NCBI GenBank assembly: GCA_026692865.1
Contig: JAPLNI010000030.1
Location: 101,747 to 165,746 of the forward strand
Direction of reading: 5' to 3'
DNA from: Planctomycetota bacterium
GTDB lineage: Bacteria; Planctomycetota; Planctomycetia; Pirellulales; Pirellulaceae
DNA length: 64,000 nucleotides
The first letter of the stretch is position 1; each line of letters starts with the position of its first letter. The notes below the pieces were generated by a model. It worked only from the letters and a program-made list of their open reading frames with translations, made no database searches and was not told the origin of the DNA. Positions 29,680-38,577 of the stretch are shown here, piece by piece. A program made the translations under genes and the position numbers.

Positions 29680-30231
29680 TTCAAGTCACTGATCAGTTCA
29701 GGGCGTTTTCCTATGCCATAGGTGATTTTTAGGGTTTTGAATGTGTGATTTGATGTTTCTACGGATGATTTCTGAAGGGGTTGGGCTGGCTTCCAGCTTG
29801 ACAGCTTTCGCATCACTCATTGACTTCTCTCCTCAACGCTGTGATTGCAGTTTGCCGTAATCACCTTTGTCGAAATCATAGTACGTGTTGCTGCCGATAG
29901 GTTTTTTTCGATGGACTTAATTGCCTACCATCACTTACTTTAGGTCATCACGATCTTATGGCGAATGTCTTGCTTCAGTTTTTAAACACAGAATTACTAA
30001 TTGCGAACCTTGGAGTTTGCGATGATTTGTTTTGGGTGTTGCGAAATGCATTTCGCATAGTTTCAGAACTCGCATTGCTAGCTCTTTCCAAAGCTAGTTG
30101 CAAATAAGCTGGAAAGATTTGTTCATCGCGTCAAATTAGGATAGCGAATCCAGCATTCGATATCCGAAACTACAGAAGGTTTCTGTCGTTTGTATTGAAG
30201 GCGGTTTTAGGTATTTCGTGTTCGAGATTTT
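29680..30231. other. 552-bp gap with a perfect 18-bp palindrome
   Basis: No gene is supported here. A frame antisense to the tRNA is an artefact. The gap contains the perfect palindrome TGCGAAATGCATTTCGCA at 30040-30057, about 175 bp upstream of the Wzz-like gene. Its symmetry would suit a dimeric repressor site, but no regulator can be named. Confidence 0.5.
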
Positions 30232-31527
30232 GTGACAAATACAGCGAAAAATAAGCAAAACCAATTTGATCCGTTTTGGAACGCGATACTTTCGGGAACG
30301 GTCGTTGCTTTGCTTTTGCTTGCTATCCTTCCCTCGCCAAGAGTCGATTTTATCTATCGAGTCAAAACTGTCGCTACGCAGCAACGGTTGGCTGCACTCC
30401 AGAATCGCATGGCTGCTCAGCCGAAAGGTCAACTATCCGAAGGCTTGTTGAATGGTAATATCGGGCTTCAGTTCATTACATCGCGGTTGATCGAGTCGAC
30501 TCCGCCGAAAGTAGCTGCTGTTCTGTCGACTCGGCAAAATCTGCCGCAACGAGTCCTGGCCGAGGTAACTTTCCTTGCTGACCGGAAATACCAAACAGAC
30601 GAAATTCAAACACAGCTGGAAGAGATCTCGCTCTCGAAGATCAAGTCCGACGAAATTCTACAACTCGAGCAACGTAAGCGAACACTCGAATGGGAAATCG
30701 CCTCAGCTCAGCACCTGTCAGACCAATTAGTAGCTTCTAATAACGCGGCTAACGATTTTAAAGTCGTTTCAACTTATTCCGTTGATGAATCAGCGCTTCA
30801 GCGAAACTGGAAATCGGTCATTGCGACCAAGCAGGAGCTTTACGACCAATTAGTCGACCAGATTCGAACGGCATCGCTGCGAGCGAGCGGCTTTGTTGCT
30901 ATCGCCGGAAAGCCAAAGGTTTTCCCGCAAGTCACTGGGACGACGTCGATGTCCACCGTCGTTGCCTTCTTTGCAGGGGCTTTGACATCTTGTGTCGTTT
31001 TCATGTTGTTGCGATCTATAGGCAGTAGCCATGTCAAATCGATTGCAACTCCTTCGAGATCACTAGCTTTCGAGCGTAAGACGAGCGTAAGGAAACTTGC
31101 GCCGACGTCGCGACTCGATCAAGGGGCTGTGAGCGGCCTTCGGATGGCCGACCGGATATCAAAGCTGGGTATTCCCTACTTTGGTGCTATTGAATCCTCG
31201 GGCATTGCGGTGAGCAGTTCACAGGGTTCAGCCAAAGATGACGCTTCAGTGAGTATTACAAACGGAGATAAATCTAACATGCTTTCATCACCATTTGAGT
31301 CAGGTTACGTCACACCGATTCCGTCCATCTCGATTAAATCAACGCAGCAAGAGTCGAAAAATCATCAAGACGTTTGGTCGGTCCCATTACAGCGATCCCT
31401 CGAGTGGTTGCTTATACTTTGGATGGCAGCAGTTGTTATCCGATTTTTCTCAGATGACATCTGGCGAAGTCTCGTTTTGCAATCTCCTTTGACCGGGCTC
31501 GCGAAACTATTCTCAGGTATCGCGTAG
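30232..31527 (+). CDS. Wzz-like coiled-coil membrane protein
   Basis: The 431-residue protein has a membrane segment at about 18-34 (ILSGTVVALLLLAILPSP). It is followed by an extracytoplasmic helical region rich in Gln, Glu and Leu (about 60-215, including QLEEISLSKIKSDEILQLEQ) and a second membrane segment near 243-262 (VVAFFAGALTSCVVFMLL). A polar stretch leads to a third hydrophobic segment near 385-405. The two-helix hairpin around a coiled coil resembles polysaccharide chain-length regulators (Wzz/PCP), but no kinase domain or PxxP signature is clear, so the call is architectural. The start is GTG. The 3' gap holds a family 2 repeat. Confidence 0.6.
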   Translation: MTNTAKNKQNQFDPFWNAILSGTVVALLLLAILPSPRVDFIYRVKTVATQQRLAALQNRMAAQPKGQLSEGLLNGNIGLQFITSRLIESTPPKVAAVLSTRQNLPQRVLAEVTFLADRKYQTDEIQTQLEEISLSKIKSDEILQLEQRKRTLEWEIASAQHLSDQLVASNNAANDFKVVSTYSVDESALQRNWKSVIATKQELYDQLVDQIRTASLRASGFVAIAGKPKVFPQVTGTTSMSTVVAFFAGALTSCVVFMLLRSIGSSHVKSIATPSRSLAFERKTSVRKLAPTSRLDQGAVSGLRMADRISKLGIPYFGAIESSGIAVSSSQGSAKDDASVSITNGDKSNMLSSPFESGYVTPIPSISIKSTQQESKNHQDVWSVPLQRSLEWLLILWMAAVVIRFFSDDIWRSLVLQSPLTGLAKLFSGIA

Positions 31528-31582
31528 TTAGAGAAGTTGCTGAACGCAATTTGGGAAGAGCGATTCTATGGGCTGATAAATG

Positions 31583-31675
31583 CTGAGCTGATGACGTTAG
31601 CCATGGTTGTTGTCTGTGCTAGGTTTTCCCGATAGTATTTGAGGCTAGCATCCGAGGCTAGCGCCTACGGCACAG
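31583..31675 (-). repeat. Family 2 inverted-repeat element, copy A
   Basis: This 93-bp element begins CTGAGCTGATGACGTTAGCC and ends with the complement of CTGTGCCGTAGGCGCTAGCC. The 17-bp core GAGGCTAGCGCCTACGG is the exact reverse complement of bases in copy B at 37364-37380. It sits in the gap between two convergent genes. An extra GAGGCTAGC lies just inside the right end. Confidence 0.7.
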
Positions 31676-31735
31676 AAAGGCGACAATTTATTAGGCTATC
31701 GCATTCTTGGTTGCTAGTTCCAAATGCATGGAACG

Positions 31736-33124
31736 CTAAGCAGCTTTTTTCGAAGACTCCAAAAGGGCTAGCTTGTTATAGAGAGTCTTAAGACTGATGC
31801 CGAGTTCTTCGCTTGCGGCGTTTTTATTGCCTTGATGGCGAGTGACTGCTTCTTGGATTGCAATCAGTTCTACTTCCTTCAAGCTCATCGGGACACTGCT
31901 TGTACGAAGATCCTTACGAAGCTTGCGATCGTTAAAGTGCTTAGGCAGGTGTTCGGGAAGAATCGGTGGAGTGTCACAAAGGATAGTGGCATGTTCAATG
32001 ACGTTTGCAAGTTCGCGAACATTGCCGGGCCAACGATGAGATTCAAGTATGTTTAGTGCTTCTTGCGAGAAAATTTCTTGGATGCAGCTGTGTTCCGGGC
32101 GGAATCGAAGATAGATATGTCTCGCGAGTGATGTGATATCTTCAACCCGTTCTCGCAAGGAAGGTACATGAATCTCAAAAGTGTTGATTCGGAACATTAA
32201 ATCTTCGCGGAACGAGCCTGCTTCAACCATCGCTTCTAAATCGCGATGCGTTGCACATACGACTCGAACATCAACTTTAAATGCTTCATTATCACCGACG
32301 CGGCGAACGTCACCACTTTCGAGGACTCGTAGCAATTTCGCTTGCATCGATAATGGGAGCTCGCCGATTTCATCTAAGAAGATGGTTCCTGTGCTCGCAA
32401 TCTCAAAAAGTCCCTGGCGTTGGCTATCGGCGCCTGTGAAGGCACCTTTGCGATGGCCGAAGAGTTCGCTTTCGATAAGATTTTCGGGGAGTGCACCGCA
32501 GTTGATTGCAATGAATGGCTTCCCGTTTCTCATGCTCTGTTGATGAACGGCTCGTGCGACCAGCTCTTTGCCGCAACCGGTCTCTCCACGAATGAGGACG
32601 GTACTATTGGTTGGTGCTACCTTACCGATAAGTTTTTGAATAACTTGCATGGAGGCGTGCTTGCCAACGAGCTTAGACGATTCGTCGCGTGTTGCTTTGC
32701 TTTGTCGTTGCAAATTCACATACTGTTTTCGAAGGTCACGTCTGGCGGCGACTCGCGATAGCAACAAGTCCAGGTCTGCTAAGCGGCATGGCTTTGATAA
32801 GTAATCTACGACGCCGAATCGAAGGGCTTCGATGGCCGACTCGAGCGTTTGTTTTCCTGTCAGGACGATTGCTTCGGTTTCTGGTGCGAGCGTGTGAGCT
32901 CGTTCTATTACTTGGATACCATTCATGCCTGGCATATCAAGGTCAACCAGAATGCAGTCGAATTGCTCGTTCTCGAGTGTTGCAACCGCCGTGTAACCAT
33001 CTGGGCAGACCGTTACCGTGTGCCCCATTTGCGGAAGCTCCATTCGCATCAATTCTTGAAGTGAAGGCTCATCGTCTGCAAACAGAATCTTGAGTGGGCT
33101 AAGCTGCTTTTTTGTGATAGACAT
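31736..33124 (-). CDS. NtrC-family sigma-54-dependent response regulator
   Basis: From ATG 33124 the product has 462 residues in three domains. The receiver holds FADDEPSLQ and VDLDMPGMNG, with phosphoacceptor Asp61 and a conserved Lys in YLSKPC. The AAA+ domain has Walker A (GETGCGKE), the sigma-54 contact loop GAFTGA, and Walker B (GTIFLDEIGEL), with WPGNVREL near its end. The C-terminal Fis-type helix-turn-helix ends in NAASEELGISLKTLYNKLA. It should activate sigma-54 promoters after phosphorylation, presumably by the kinase encoded immediately upstream, whose 3' end it overlaps by 26 bp. A start at 33178 would deepen the overlap and add a non-family N-terminus. Target genes are not evident in the window. 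Confidence 0.93.
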   Translation of the reverse strand: MSITKKQLSPLKILFADDEPSLQELMRMELPQMGHTVTVCPDGYTAVATLENEQFDCILVDLDMPGMNGIQVIERAHTLAPETEAIVLTGKQTLESAIEALRFGVVDYLSKPCRLADLDLLLSRVAARRDLRKQYVNLQRQSKATRDESSKLVGKHASMQVIQKLIGKVAPTNSTVLIRGETGCGKELVARAVHQQSMRNGKPFIAINCGALPENLIESELFGHRKGAFTGADSQRQGLFEIASTGTIFLDEIGELPLSMQAKLLRVLESGDVRRVGDNEAFKVDVRVVCATHRDLEAMVEAGSFREDLMFRINTFEIHVPSLRERVEDITSLARHIYLRFRPEHSCIQEIFSQEALNILESHRWPGNVRELANVIEHATILCDTPPILPEHLPKHFNDRKLRKDLRTSSVPMSLKEVELIAIQEAVTRHQGNKNAASEELGISLKTLYNKLALLESSKKAA

Positions 33125-34766
33125 GATTGTTTGTTTGAATCGAAGGTAGACGAGGGATATGGACTTCGAATCGCGCACCGAGGTTTACTCCAGGGCTCGA
33201 TACGATGATTCTTCCGCCGTGATCGGCGATAATTCTGCTACAGATCGGTAACCCGAGGCCGGTGCCGCGTCCGTCACGACGCCGTGTAAAGAAGGGTTCG
33301 AAAAGATGTTCTTGTACCTCTGGAGTCATGCCGCAACCGTTATCCTCGATAAACAGCTTGCAAAATTGACTATCACTTTCGAGTCGAATTGCTATGTACC
33401 CGTCAGTTTGATCGGGACCGAGAGCATCTAGTCCATTCGTGACAAGGTTGAGTACAACTTGCTTCATTTCTTGCGGGCTTGCACATGCTTCGATGTCGGC
33501 TTTTGAGTCGAATCGTATGTTACGTGAGCGATACTGTCCGAGATGTCGAACCATGCCTATTACGTCTTCGATGATTGAGTTCATCTCGATCTGCTGCTTC
33601 TTTTCTGCTTGTCCGAGTCGTGAGAAATCCAGCAAGCTTTCCGTGATTCCCTTGCATCGAAAAGCTTCGTCTTGAATACGTCTTAGGTAGGTGCGAAGTG
33701 TATCAAGATCAGCTGTCGAGATTGGCTCGAGCGCATCCGAAGCACTCTCGCCGTGGATTGCTTCGGGGTCGCGGTCAGCAGGGCGTAGCATTGGATGAAG
33801 TATTCGGTGTAATCGCGATTCAAGAGCTTCTGCGCTCCATGCGATGGACGCGAGCGGGTTATTGATCTCGTGAGCGACACCGGCGGCCAAAAAGCCTACG
33901 CTTGCGAGTTGTTCATTCCGAATGACTTCGCGACTTCTCTCACGGACTTGATCATTTAGATCGTATTGAATCTTCAGAAACTCGGTTGTTGCCATGTTGA
34001 TCGCGGCAGCCAATTCGGCGAGTTCGTCGCCACTGTCCATATCAATGCGATGGTGAAAGTCGCCGGCAGCTACTTGTCGTGCGCCTTGGAGAAGCTCCTT
34101 AAATGGTCGAATAACAACAAGTTTCGTATAGACCAGAAGTCCGATTAACAAGCCAGTGGCGAAGGTTGTTGAAGCAAGCGTGATGATGATCCAGGTTCGA
34201 TAGTGGCTACGCATGTCGTTACGAAAGCTAACCATTCGCGATTGCAAGTACGTTGGTAACTCTTGGACGCGTTCACGCAAAGTCTTAAGGTCATTACGTT
34301 GCATCAGCGTTGCCGTAGGATCGATGACTCCCTCAGTGGCATGACGTGTTGAAATCTTAGTCAGCAACTCGTTGATTTCCGTTACCGTTTGTTGCTCGTG
34401 TGTTCGATCGGAAAGGAAGGGGTCATCAAGCGACGCCGAGGTGAGCTGACGTCGATATTCGCCGACAATCTGACTTACTTCGAGCAGCCGTTCGCGAAAT
34501 TGAAATTCGTGCTTATCTGTATCGTCCTCCAACAAGCGTGCAGCACCGATGAGGCTCAGCTTCGGATGGATCGTTTGGAAGCTGAAATAGAGACTATCTA
34601 CAGCTTGAGTGAGCCGGGCTGTGGTTGGAAGTTCCGCAGCGCGATGACTCACCGTGACCGCAAGATCGCGATAAGCGAAGACGCCTCGAACGCCGCTGTA
34701 TGCCAAAGTGATGACCGCGACACCGAGAACCAACATGGCAAGAAACAGCTTTTTGCGAATAGTCAT
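33099..34766 (-). CDS. HAMP-domain sensor histidine kinase
   Basis: The 555-residue kinase has an N-terminal membrane helix (LFLAMLVLGVAVITLAYSGV) and a helical extracytoplasmic sensor region of about 150 residues. A second membrane helix lies near 192-216 (WIIITLASTTFATGLLIGLL), followed by a HAMP linker. The HisKA H-box GVAHEINNPLASIAW has phospho-acceptor His299. The ATPase domain shows NLVTNGLDAL (N box), DNGCGMTPE (G1) and GRGTGLGLPI (G2). It is the probable partner of the NtrC-type regulator just downstream. The signal sensed is unknown, but linkage to an LPS-transport-type permease suggests the envelope. ATG 34766 follows the permease stop almost directly; GTG 34775 would overlap it by 8 bp. 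Confidence 0.92.
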   Translation of the reverse strand: MTIRKKLFLAMLVLGVAVITLAYSGVRGVFAYRDLAVTVSHRAAELPTTARLTQAVDSLYFSFQTIHPKLSLIGAARLLEDDTDKHEFQFRERLLEVSQIVGEYRRQLTSASLDDPFLSDRTHEQQTVTEINELLTKISTRHATEGVIDPTATLMQRNDLKTLRERVQELPTYLQSRMVSFRNDMRSHYRTWIIITLASTTFATGLLIGLLVYTKLVVIRPFKELLQGARQVAAGDFHHRIDMDSGDELAELAAAINMATTEFLKIQYDLNDQVRERSREVIRNEQLASVGFLAAGVAHEINNPLASIAWSAEALESRLHRILHPMLRPADRDPEAIHGESASDALEPISTADLDTLRTYLRRIQDEAFRCKGITESLLDFSRLGQAEKKQQIEMNSIIEDVIGMVRHLGQYRSRNIRFDSKADIEACASPQEMKQVVLNLVTNGLDALGPDQTDGYIAIRLESDSQFCKLFIEDNGCGMTPEVQEHLFEPFFTRRRDGRGTGLGLPICSRIIADHGGRIIVSSPGVNLGARFEVHIPRLPSIQTNNHVYHKKAA

Positions 34767-34767
34767 G

Positions 34768-35970
34768 TTATTCACGATAGACCCTCCGCATCATCCATGC
34801 ACCAAGCAAGAATAGCATTGCATTCGCGATCCAAGGGCTGGCCGGATGCCATGCGCCTCCTTTGGATTTTTCTACACCAAGCATAAACAGTGGGTAGTAA
34901 ATCAAAAGGATCGGCAAAAAACATATCGCAAAAGTCGCCGTGTAGTCGGCGCTTTTTCGAATGATTGCAAGCGGTATTCCCATCCACACAAAGAAAAAAC
35001 AGCTGAAGCCTTGAGCCCAGCGACGGTAGGGTTCGGCGTTAAGACGTTTCAGTCGTTGCTCGCGATCGACTAGGGTCCCGCGATACTCCCAGACAACAGG
35101 GTCGTACATGAGTTTGTTTTTGCCTGAGACAAGCGTGATGGCGTTTCGAGTGAGAAGCTTGGCATGACGATTATCCATTTCGGATTGAATCTCTTCGCGA
35201 CAAGCAGCAATGTCTCGGAGCGCAACCAGCGAAACGCTTCGCTCCCCAATACCACGTTGAGCCGCCTTGGATAGTGGAAGATCAATCTGAATCGATCCGG
35301 GGCCGCCATCCAGCTTCCATTTCACTCCGTTATCGGATTTCCAATTGATCAGTTCCAAAGTGAGGCTTTCCTTTTCTGGATTGAACCTCAAGCTCGCTTT
35401 CTCGGCACTGATTCGTTGTGGTTCTGAACCGGGATCACCGTAGATTGAGATCGTTGGATAGATCAACCAGCGACCTTCAACGTCGTGAACGTGGATTGTG
35501 AGTCCTTGCTCGGACACGTAGGAACGATTGGTTCGCAGCGCTTTGTAGACAATCTCTTCCAGTGAATGGAGCCCGACCTGTTGAATACCAGGAAGCCCCC
35601 ATGAGACCGCCGTGTCGTTGATCCATACCGCAAGCGGACTCATCAAAAAGCCGAAGATCAACGTTGGGTAGATTATGCGCCAAGGCGATACGCCTATGCT
35701 TTTAACAGCTGTAATTTCATTGTCTGCGGAGATACGACCGTAAATGGTGCATACTGCGAAAAGCATGGTCGCTGGGACGGCAAACTGTAGCGATATGATT
35801 GTCGTGTATGGCAGCAATTGCGAAAGCGTGGAGAATGATACGCCCGCTGTTACTAATCGCTGCACGATCAGACCAAGCATGATGACAGAGGTCATCCCAA
35901 TCAACGCAACCAAGAAAAGTTGCACGATATCGACGAGGATGTAGCGGGTGAATCGTTGGGGCCACAGCAT
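34768..35970 (-). CDS. LptF/LptG-family permease (YjgP/YjgQ)
   Basis: The 400-residue protein follows the LptF/G plan. Three N-terminal membrane helices include PATMLFAVCTIYGRISADNEITA, shown here as PATMLFAVCTIYGR and ADNEITAVKSIG, the conserved coupling region. A beta-rich periplasmic domain spans about 150-290, and three C-terminal helices follow (FFFVWMGIPLAII, ATFAICFLPILLIYYPLFML, NAMLFLLGAWMMRRV). LptFG with LptB2C extracts LPS from the inner membrane. Only one of the pair is encoded here, so it may pair with a partner elsewhere or act as a homodimer. It is sandwiched between a PP2C phosphatase gene (39-bp gap) and the histidine kinase, suggesting one transcript. Confidence 0.87.
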   Translation of the reverse strand: MLWPQRFTRYILVDIVQLFLVALIGMTSVIMLGLIVQRLVTAGVSFSTLSQLLPYTTIISLQFAVPATMLFAVCTIYGRISADNEITAVKSIGVSPWRIIYPTLIFGFLMSPLAVWINDTAVSWGLPGIQQVGLHSLEEIVYKALRTNRSYVSEQGLTIHVHDVEGRWLIYPTISIYGDPGSEPQRISAEKASLRFNPEKESLTLELINWKSDNGVKWKLDGGPGSIQIDLPLSKAAQRGIGERSVSLVALRDIAACREEIQSEMDNRHAKLLTRNAITLVSGKNKLMYDPVVWEYRGTLVDREQRLKRLNAEPYRRWAQGFSCFFFVWMGIPLAIIRKSADYTATFAICFLPILLIYYPLFMLGVEKSKGGAWHPASPWIANAMLFLLGAWMMRRVYRE

Positions 35971-36009
35971 GGCGCGGAGTCTAGCGATCTGGCAACTGCA
36001 ACGGAACAG

Positions 36010-37308
36010 CTATTTTTTGCCAGCTCGCAAAAGCTGCATTGCTTTAACCATCGCTTCAGAATAGTTGCACACGGCTTCAGAGAACTTTTTCTGACTCGTG
36101 TTAAGCTCGCCCAGCCTGCGCATCTCGCCCATTTCGTCGTTAGGCTCTGACAGATTCTTCTCAGTCATCGCTTCTTGCAGAGCCTGAAATGTTCCCGCCA
36201 GGCGTTCGACCATGGTCGCATCAGCGTCGCAAGTGTAACGCCGGTAGGGAGCTCGGCCGTAGCGATCCTTCAATTGATTGTTCGGCTGGTGAAGGATTCC
36301 ATGTCGAATACCAGCAATCGCTAATGCAAGCAGTCCCAAGGAGATAGCTGAGATTGCCAACGCGACTTGGCCTACTGTAAAGAAGATGGATGCAGCGAGA
36401 ACCGCGATGGCTACTGCGATCCAGATGCCAACTGGAAAAGGATTCGATTTATCTGTGTAGGATTCGCGCGGCGTGAAACCCTTCGATTGAGTTGCAATAC
36501 TAGCTTCCGATATTTCGACAATGATGACCGTGATATTATCTGGACCACCTCGAAGGTTGGCTAAGTCGACCATGGCTTGAGCCGCCATTGTGGGTGACAA
36601 AAGTTTCGTCAGAACTCCAATTTCAATGTCGGTTAACTGGCCCGAAAGACCATCACTACAAAGCAAAAATTTGTCGCCAACGCGGACCGGGAAAGGCCCC
36701 TCCAAATCGATCAGCACCGATGCGTTTGGTCCAAGAGATCTTGTGATGACATTTTTGGGAATCATCCCCAGGTCGATCTGCTCGTTACTTTGTCCATTGG
36801 CAAGCTGCATTTCCCAAACCAAGGAATGGTCGAACGTGAGCTGCTCGAACTGGTTTCCACGCAAAAAGTAAATTCGGCTATCACCAACGTGAGCACAGAC
36901 AGCTCCCTCTGGAAGGATCGCCAGGACGCTGGTTGTCGTTCCCATATTCCTGAACTCGAGATTTGCTTGGCCTCGCCGAAAAATCTCGTTGTTTGCTTCG
37001 ATCATCGCTCGATGCAGATTGTCGATCGAGCGTTCTTGATTCTGCTTGTTGTAATGATGCGGAATCAGGTCTACAGCGAGGCGGCTAGCAAGTTCACCCG
37101 CAGCGTGAGCTCCCATGCCATCGGCAACGACAAACAAATGGCCGAAGCGTTCCCAACTGGTTCTCCCGTCGGCAACCAAGCTAGCGTAACTATCTTGATT
37201 GTTCCTCCGACGCATCCCGATGTGCGAAACAGCTCCGACGCGAACCGTCGATCGCATGGGATCATCGCTTGGAGAAGCTTTCGAAGGGGTGTTTGAAGTC
37301 GGTTCCAA
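36010..37308 (-). CDS. Membrane-anchored PP2C-type Ser/Thr phosphatase
   Basis: The 432-residue protein has an N-terminal PP2C domain. Its metal-binding motifs are RRNNQDS near residue 38, VVADGMGAHAAGE near 62, LLCSDGLSG and GGPDNITVIIVE. It removes phosphate from Ser/Thr residues, usually opposing Hanks-type kinases. Two adjacent hydrophobic helices (about 285-330) anchor it to the membrane, and a C-terminal region of about 100 residues is helical and soluble. As the first gene of a run with the permease, kinase and NtrC-type genes, it may link Ser/Thr phosphorylation to that pathway. The TTG start at 37308 is uncertain; ATG 37257 would remove 17 residues ahead of the catalytic domain. Confidence 0.9.
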   Translation of the reverse strand: MEPTSNTPSKASPSDDPMRSTVRVGAVSHIGMRRRNNQDSYASLVADGRTSWERFGHLFVVADGMGAHAAGELASRLAVDLIPHHYNKQNQERSIDNLHRAMIEANNEIFRRGQANLEFRNMGTTTSVLAILPEGAVCAHVGDSRIYFLRGNQFEQLTFDHSLVWEMQLANGQSNEQIDLGMIPKNVITRSLGPNASVLIDLEGPFPVRVGDKFLLCSDGLSGQLTDIEIGVLTKLLSPTMAAQAMVDLANLRGGPDNITVIIVEISEASIATQSKGFTPRESYTDKSNPFPVGIWIAVAIAVLAASIFFTVGQVALAISAISLGLLALAIAGIRHGILHQPNNQLKDRYGRAPYRRYTCDADATMVERLAGTFQALQEAMTEKNLSEPNDEMGEMRRLGELNTSQKKFSEAVCNYSEAMVKAMQLLRAGKK

Positions 37309-37358
37309 AATGGATTTCTAATGTCTGCAAAGGTGGACTGATGAAAATGTCGTTTTTC

Positions 37359-37439
37359 CTGAGCCGTAGGCGCTAGCCTCAGTTGCTATCTGGCAAATGC
37401 TTGTAAAATCGAAACTCGTGGCTAGCGCCATCGACTCAG
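37359..37439 (+). repeat. Family 2 inverted-repeat element, copy B
   Basis: This 81-bp element has terminal inverted repeats of about 20 bp. The left end is CTGAGCCGTAGGCGCTAGCC and the right end, read on the other strand, is CTGAGTCGATGGCGCTAGCC (17 of 20 identical). No coding capacity is present. It lies in the 292-bp gap between the divergent PP2C and PEGA genes, close to their probable promoters. Confidence 0.75.
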
Positions 37440-37600
37440 ATTTCATCAACCCAGCCCCCAAAGTCTAGTGTTACTTGGCTAGCTTTGGTTTGCAATTGCT
37501 CAATCAAGATTCGGACAGAAATGCTCTGGCTCTGGCTACCGAATCTTGACTAAACCATACTTTCGCTACTGTCCCTTATTTGATTGGGTGAGATTTTACC

Positions 37601-38257
37601 ATGCCGTTTCGACCGATCAGTCGAACCTGGATGATTTTAATTTGCATGCTGCTGATTTGTTTGCCAGGATGCGTGCGTCGGCGTATGACGGTTCGTACCA
37701 ACCCGCCGGGTGCCATGGTTTACGTGGATCACCAAAGCATAGGTACAACTCCCGTTTCAACAAGTTTTGTCTATTACGGTACGCGTCAATTCGAGATTAT
37801 CAAGGACGGATACAGGACGGAAAAGTTTCTCCGAAAGATTGACGCCCCTTGGTATCAGTGGCCAGTGCTCGAGTTTGTCTCAGAAACCATGTGGCCTTTC
37901 GAGAAGCGTGACGAACGAGTCATCGATGTCGCGTTGTCCCCCGATACGATTGTTCCAACCGATTCGCTCATTAAGAGCGGCGAAGAACTACGGAACCAAG
38001 CGACACGCGGAGTCGCCGTCGGTCAACCTCCCACCATGGGGGCAACCCCGGAGCAACTAGTGATTCCACGAGGCGACGCGCCATTCCCAACTCAAGGTGG
38101 CCCGATTTTCATTCAGCCAAATTCACCGGGAATGGATCCAAACCTCTCGCCAAACGTCCCCGTCTCAAACGGTCCGTCTATTTTCGATGCTCCACCATTC
38201 AGCATCCCGGCCGCAGATGTCACCCCTGGTGCAAGCTTCCGTCAACCAATTCCGTGA
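37601..38257 (+). CDS. PEGA-domain lipoprotein
   Basis: The 218-residue protein starts with a lipoprotein signal (WMILICMLLICLPGC), with lipobox cysteine near residue 24. A PEGA domain follows: MTVRTNPPGAMVYVDHQSIG, then TTPVSTSFVYYGTRQFEI and DGYRTE. PEGA domains are small surface beta-sandwiches, often linked to the cell wall. The C-terminal half is Pro/Asn/Gly-rich and probably disordered. The likely location is membrane-anchored on the periplasmic side. The ATG start is well placed for the signal peptide. Function beyond this is unknown. Confidence 0.83.
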   Translation: MPFRPISRTWMILICMLLICLPGCVRRRMTVRTNPPGAMVYVDHQSIGTTPVSTSFVYYGTRQFEIIKDGYRTEKFLRKIDAPWYQWPVLEFVSETMWPFEKRDERVIDVALSPDTIVPTDSLIKSGEELRNQATRGVAVGQPPTMGATPEQLVIPRGDAPFPTQGGPIFIQPNSPGMDPNLSPNVPVSNGPSIFDAPPFSIPAADVTPGASFRQPIP

Positions 38258-38327
38258 GTAAAACGCACGTAGTCGAGCTCTACCCTGATTAGATCTGGGC
38301 CTGTTAATCTGCCCAACTTTGATTTTG

Positions 38328-38410
38328 GTAGTTGAATTCTTAAAAATTCAGACGTCAATGAATGGCAGGTAGAATGCTGTAGTCTTCAGATGTCTTACGA
38401 CATCTGCTAC
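38328..38410 (-). repeat. Family 1 REP/BIME-like element, copy 3 (inverted)
   Basis: Read on the minus strand, this 83-bp element matches copies 1 and 2. GTAG heads hairpin CAGATGTC-GTAA-GACATCTG; about 40 bp later comes the second hairpin CTGAATTT-TTAA-GAATTCAA, followed by CTAC. On the plus strand it runs GTAG...CTAC. It lies between two plus-strand genes and abuts a coding remnant. Confidence 0.78.
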
Positions 38411-38562
38411 GTTTTAAGGATGGCAAGGGTTACTTACGTGAGTGGAACCGTGGGACAACCGTCGATCGGCTTAGTTGCTACAATAGCGATGGAAATATGG
38501 TTTCCTCGATCGATGCACATGGAAAGCGCGGTTTGGTTGCCATCGCTTTGAAGCCACTTTGA
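38410..38562 (+). pseudogene. Possible 3' gene remnant
   Basis: An open frame of 51 codons runs from the edge of the family 1 repeat to a TGA. It reads like real protein (GYLREWNRGTTVDRL, CYNSDGNMVSSIDAHGKRGL, VAIALKPL), with a balanced composition unlike random DNA. There is no start codon or ribosome site at its 5' end, and the frame is closed inside the repeat. It may be the tail of a gene cut by repeat insertion or deletion. I do not recognise the family. Confidence 0.3.
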
Positions 38563-38577
38563 TTCCGTAATTGAAAG

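Noticed and set aside
29529..29816. Minus-strand frame of 95 codons
   Set aside because: It runs antisense through the whole tRNA-Arg gene. Frames opposite tRNA genes are a familiar annotation artefact, and the sequence shows no other support.
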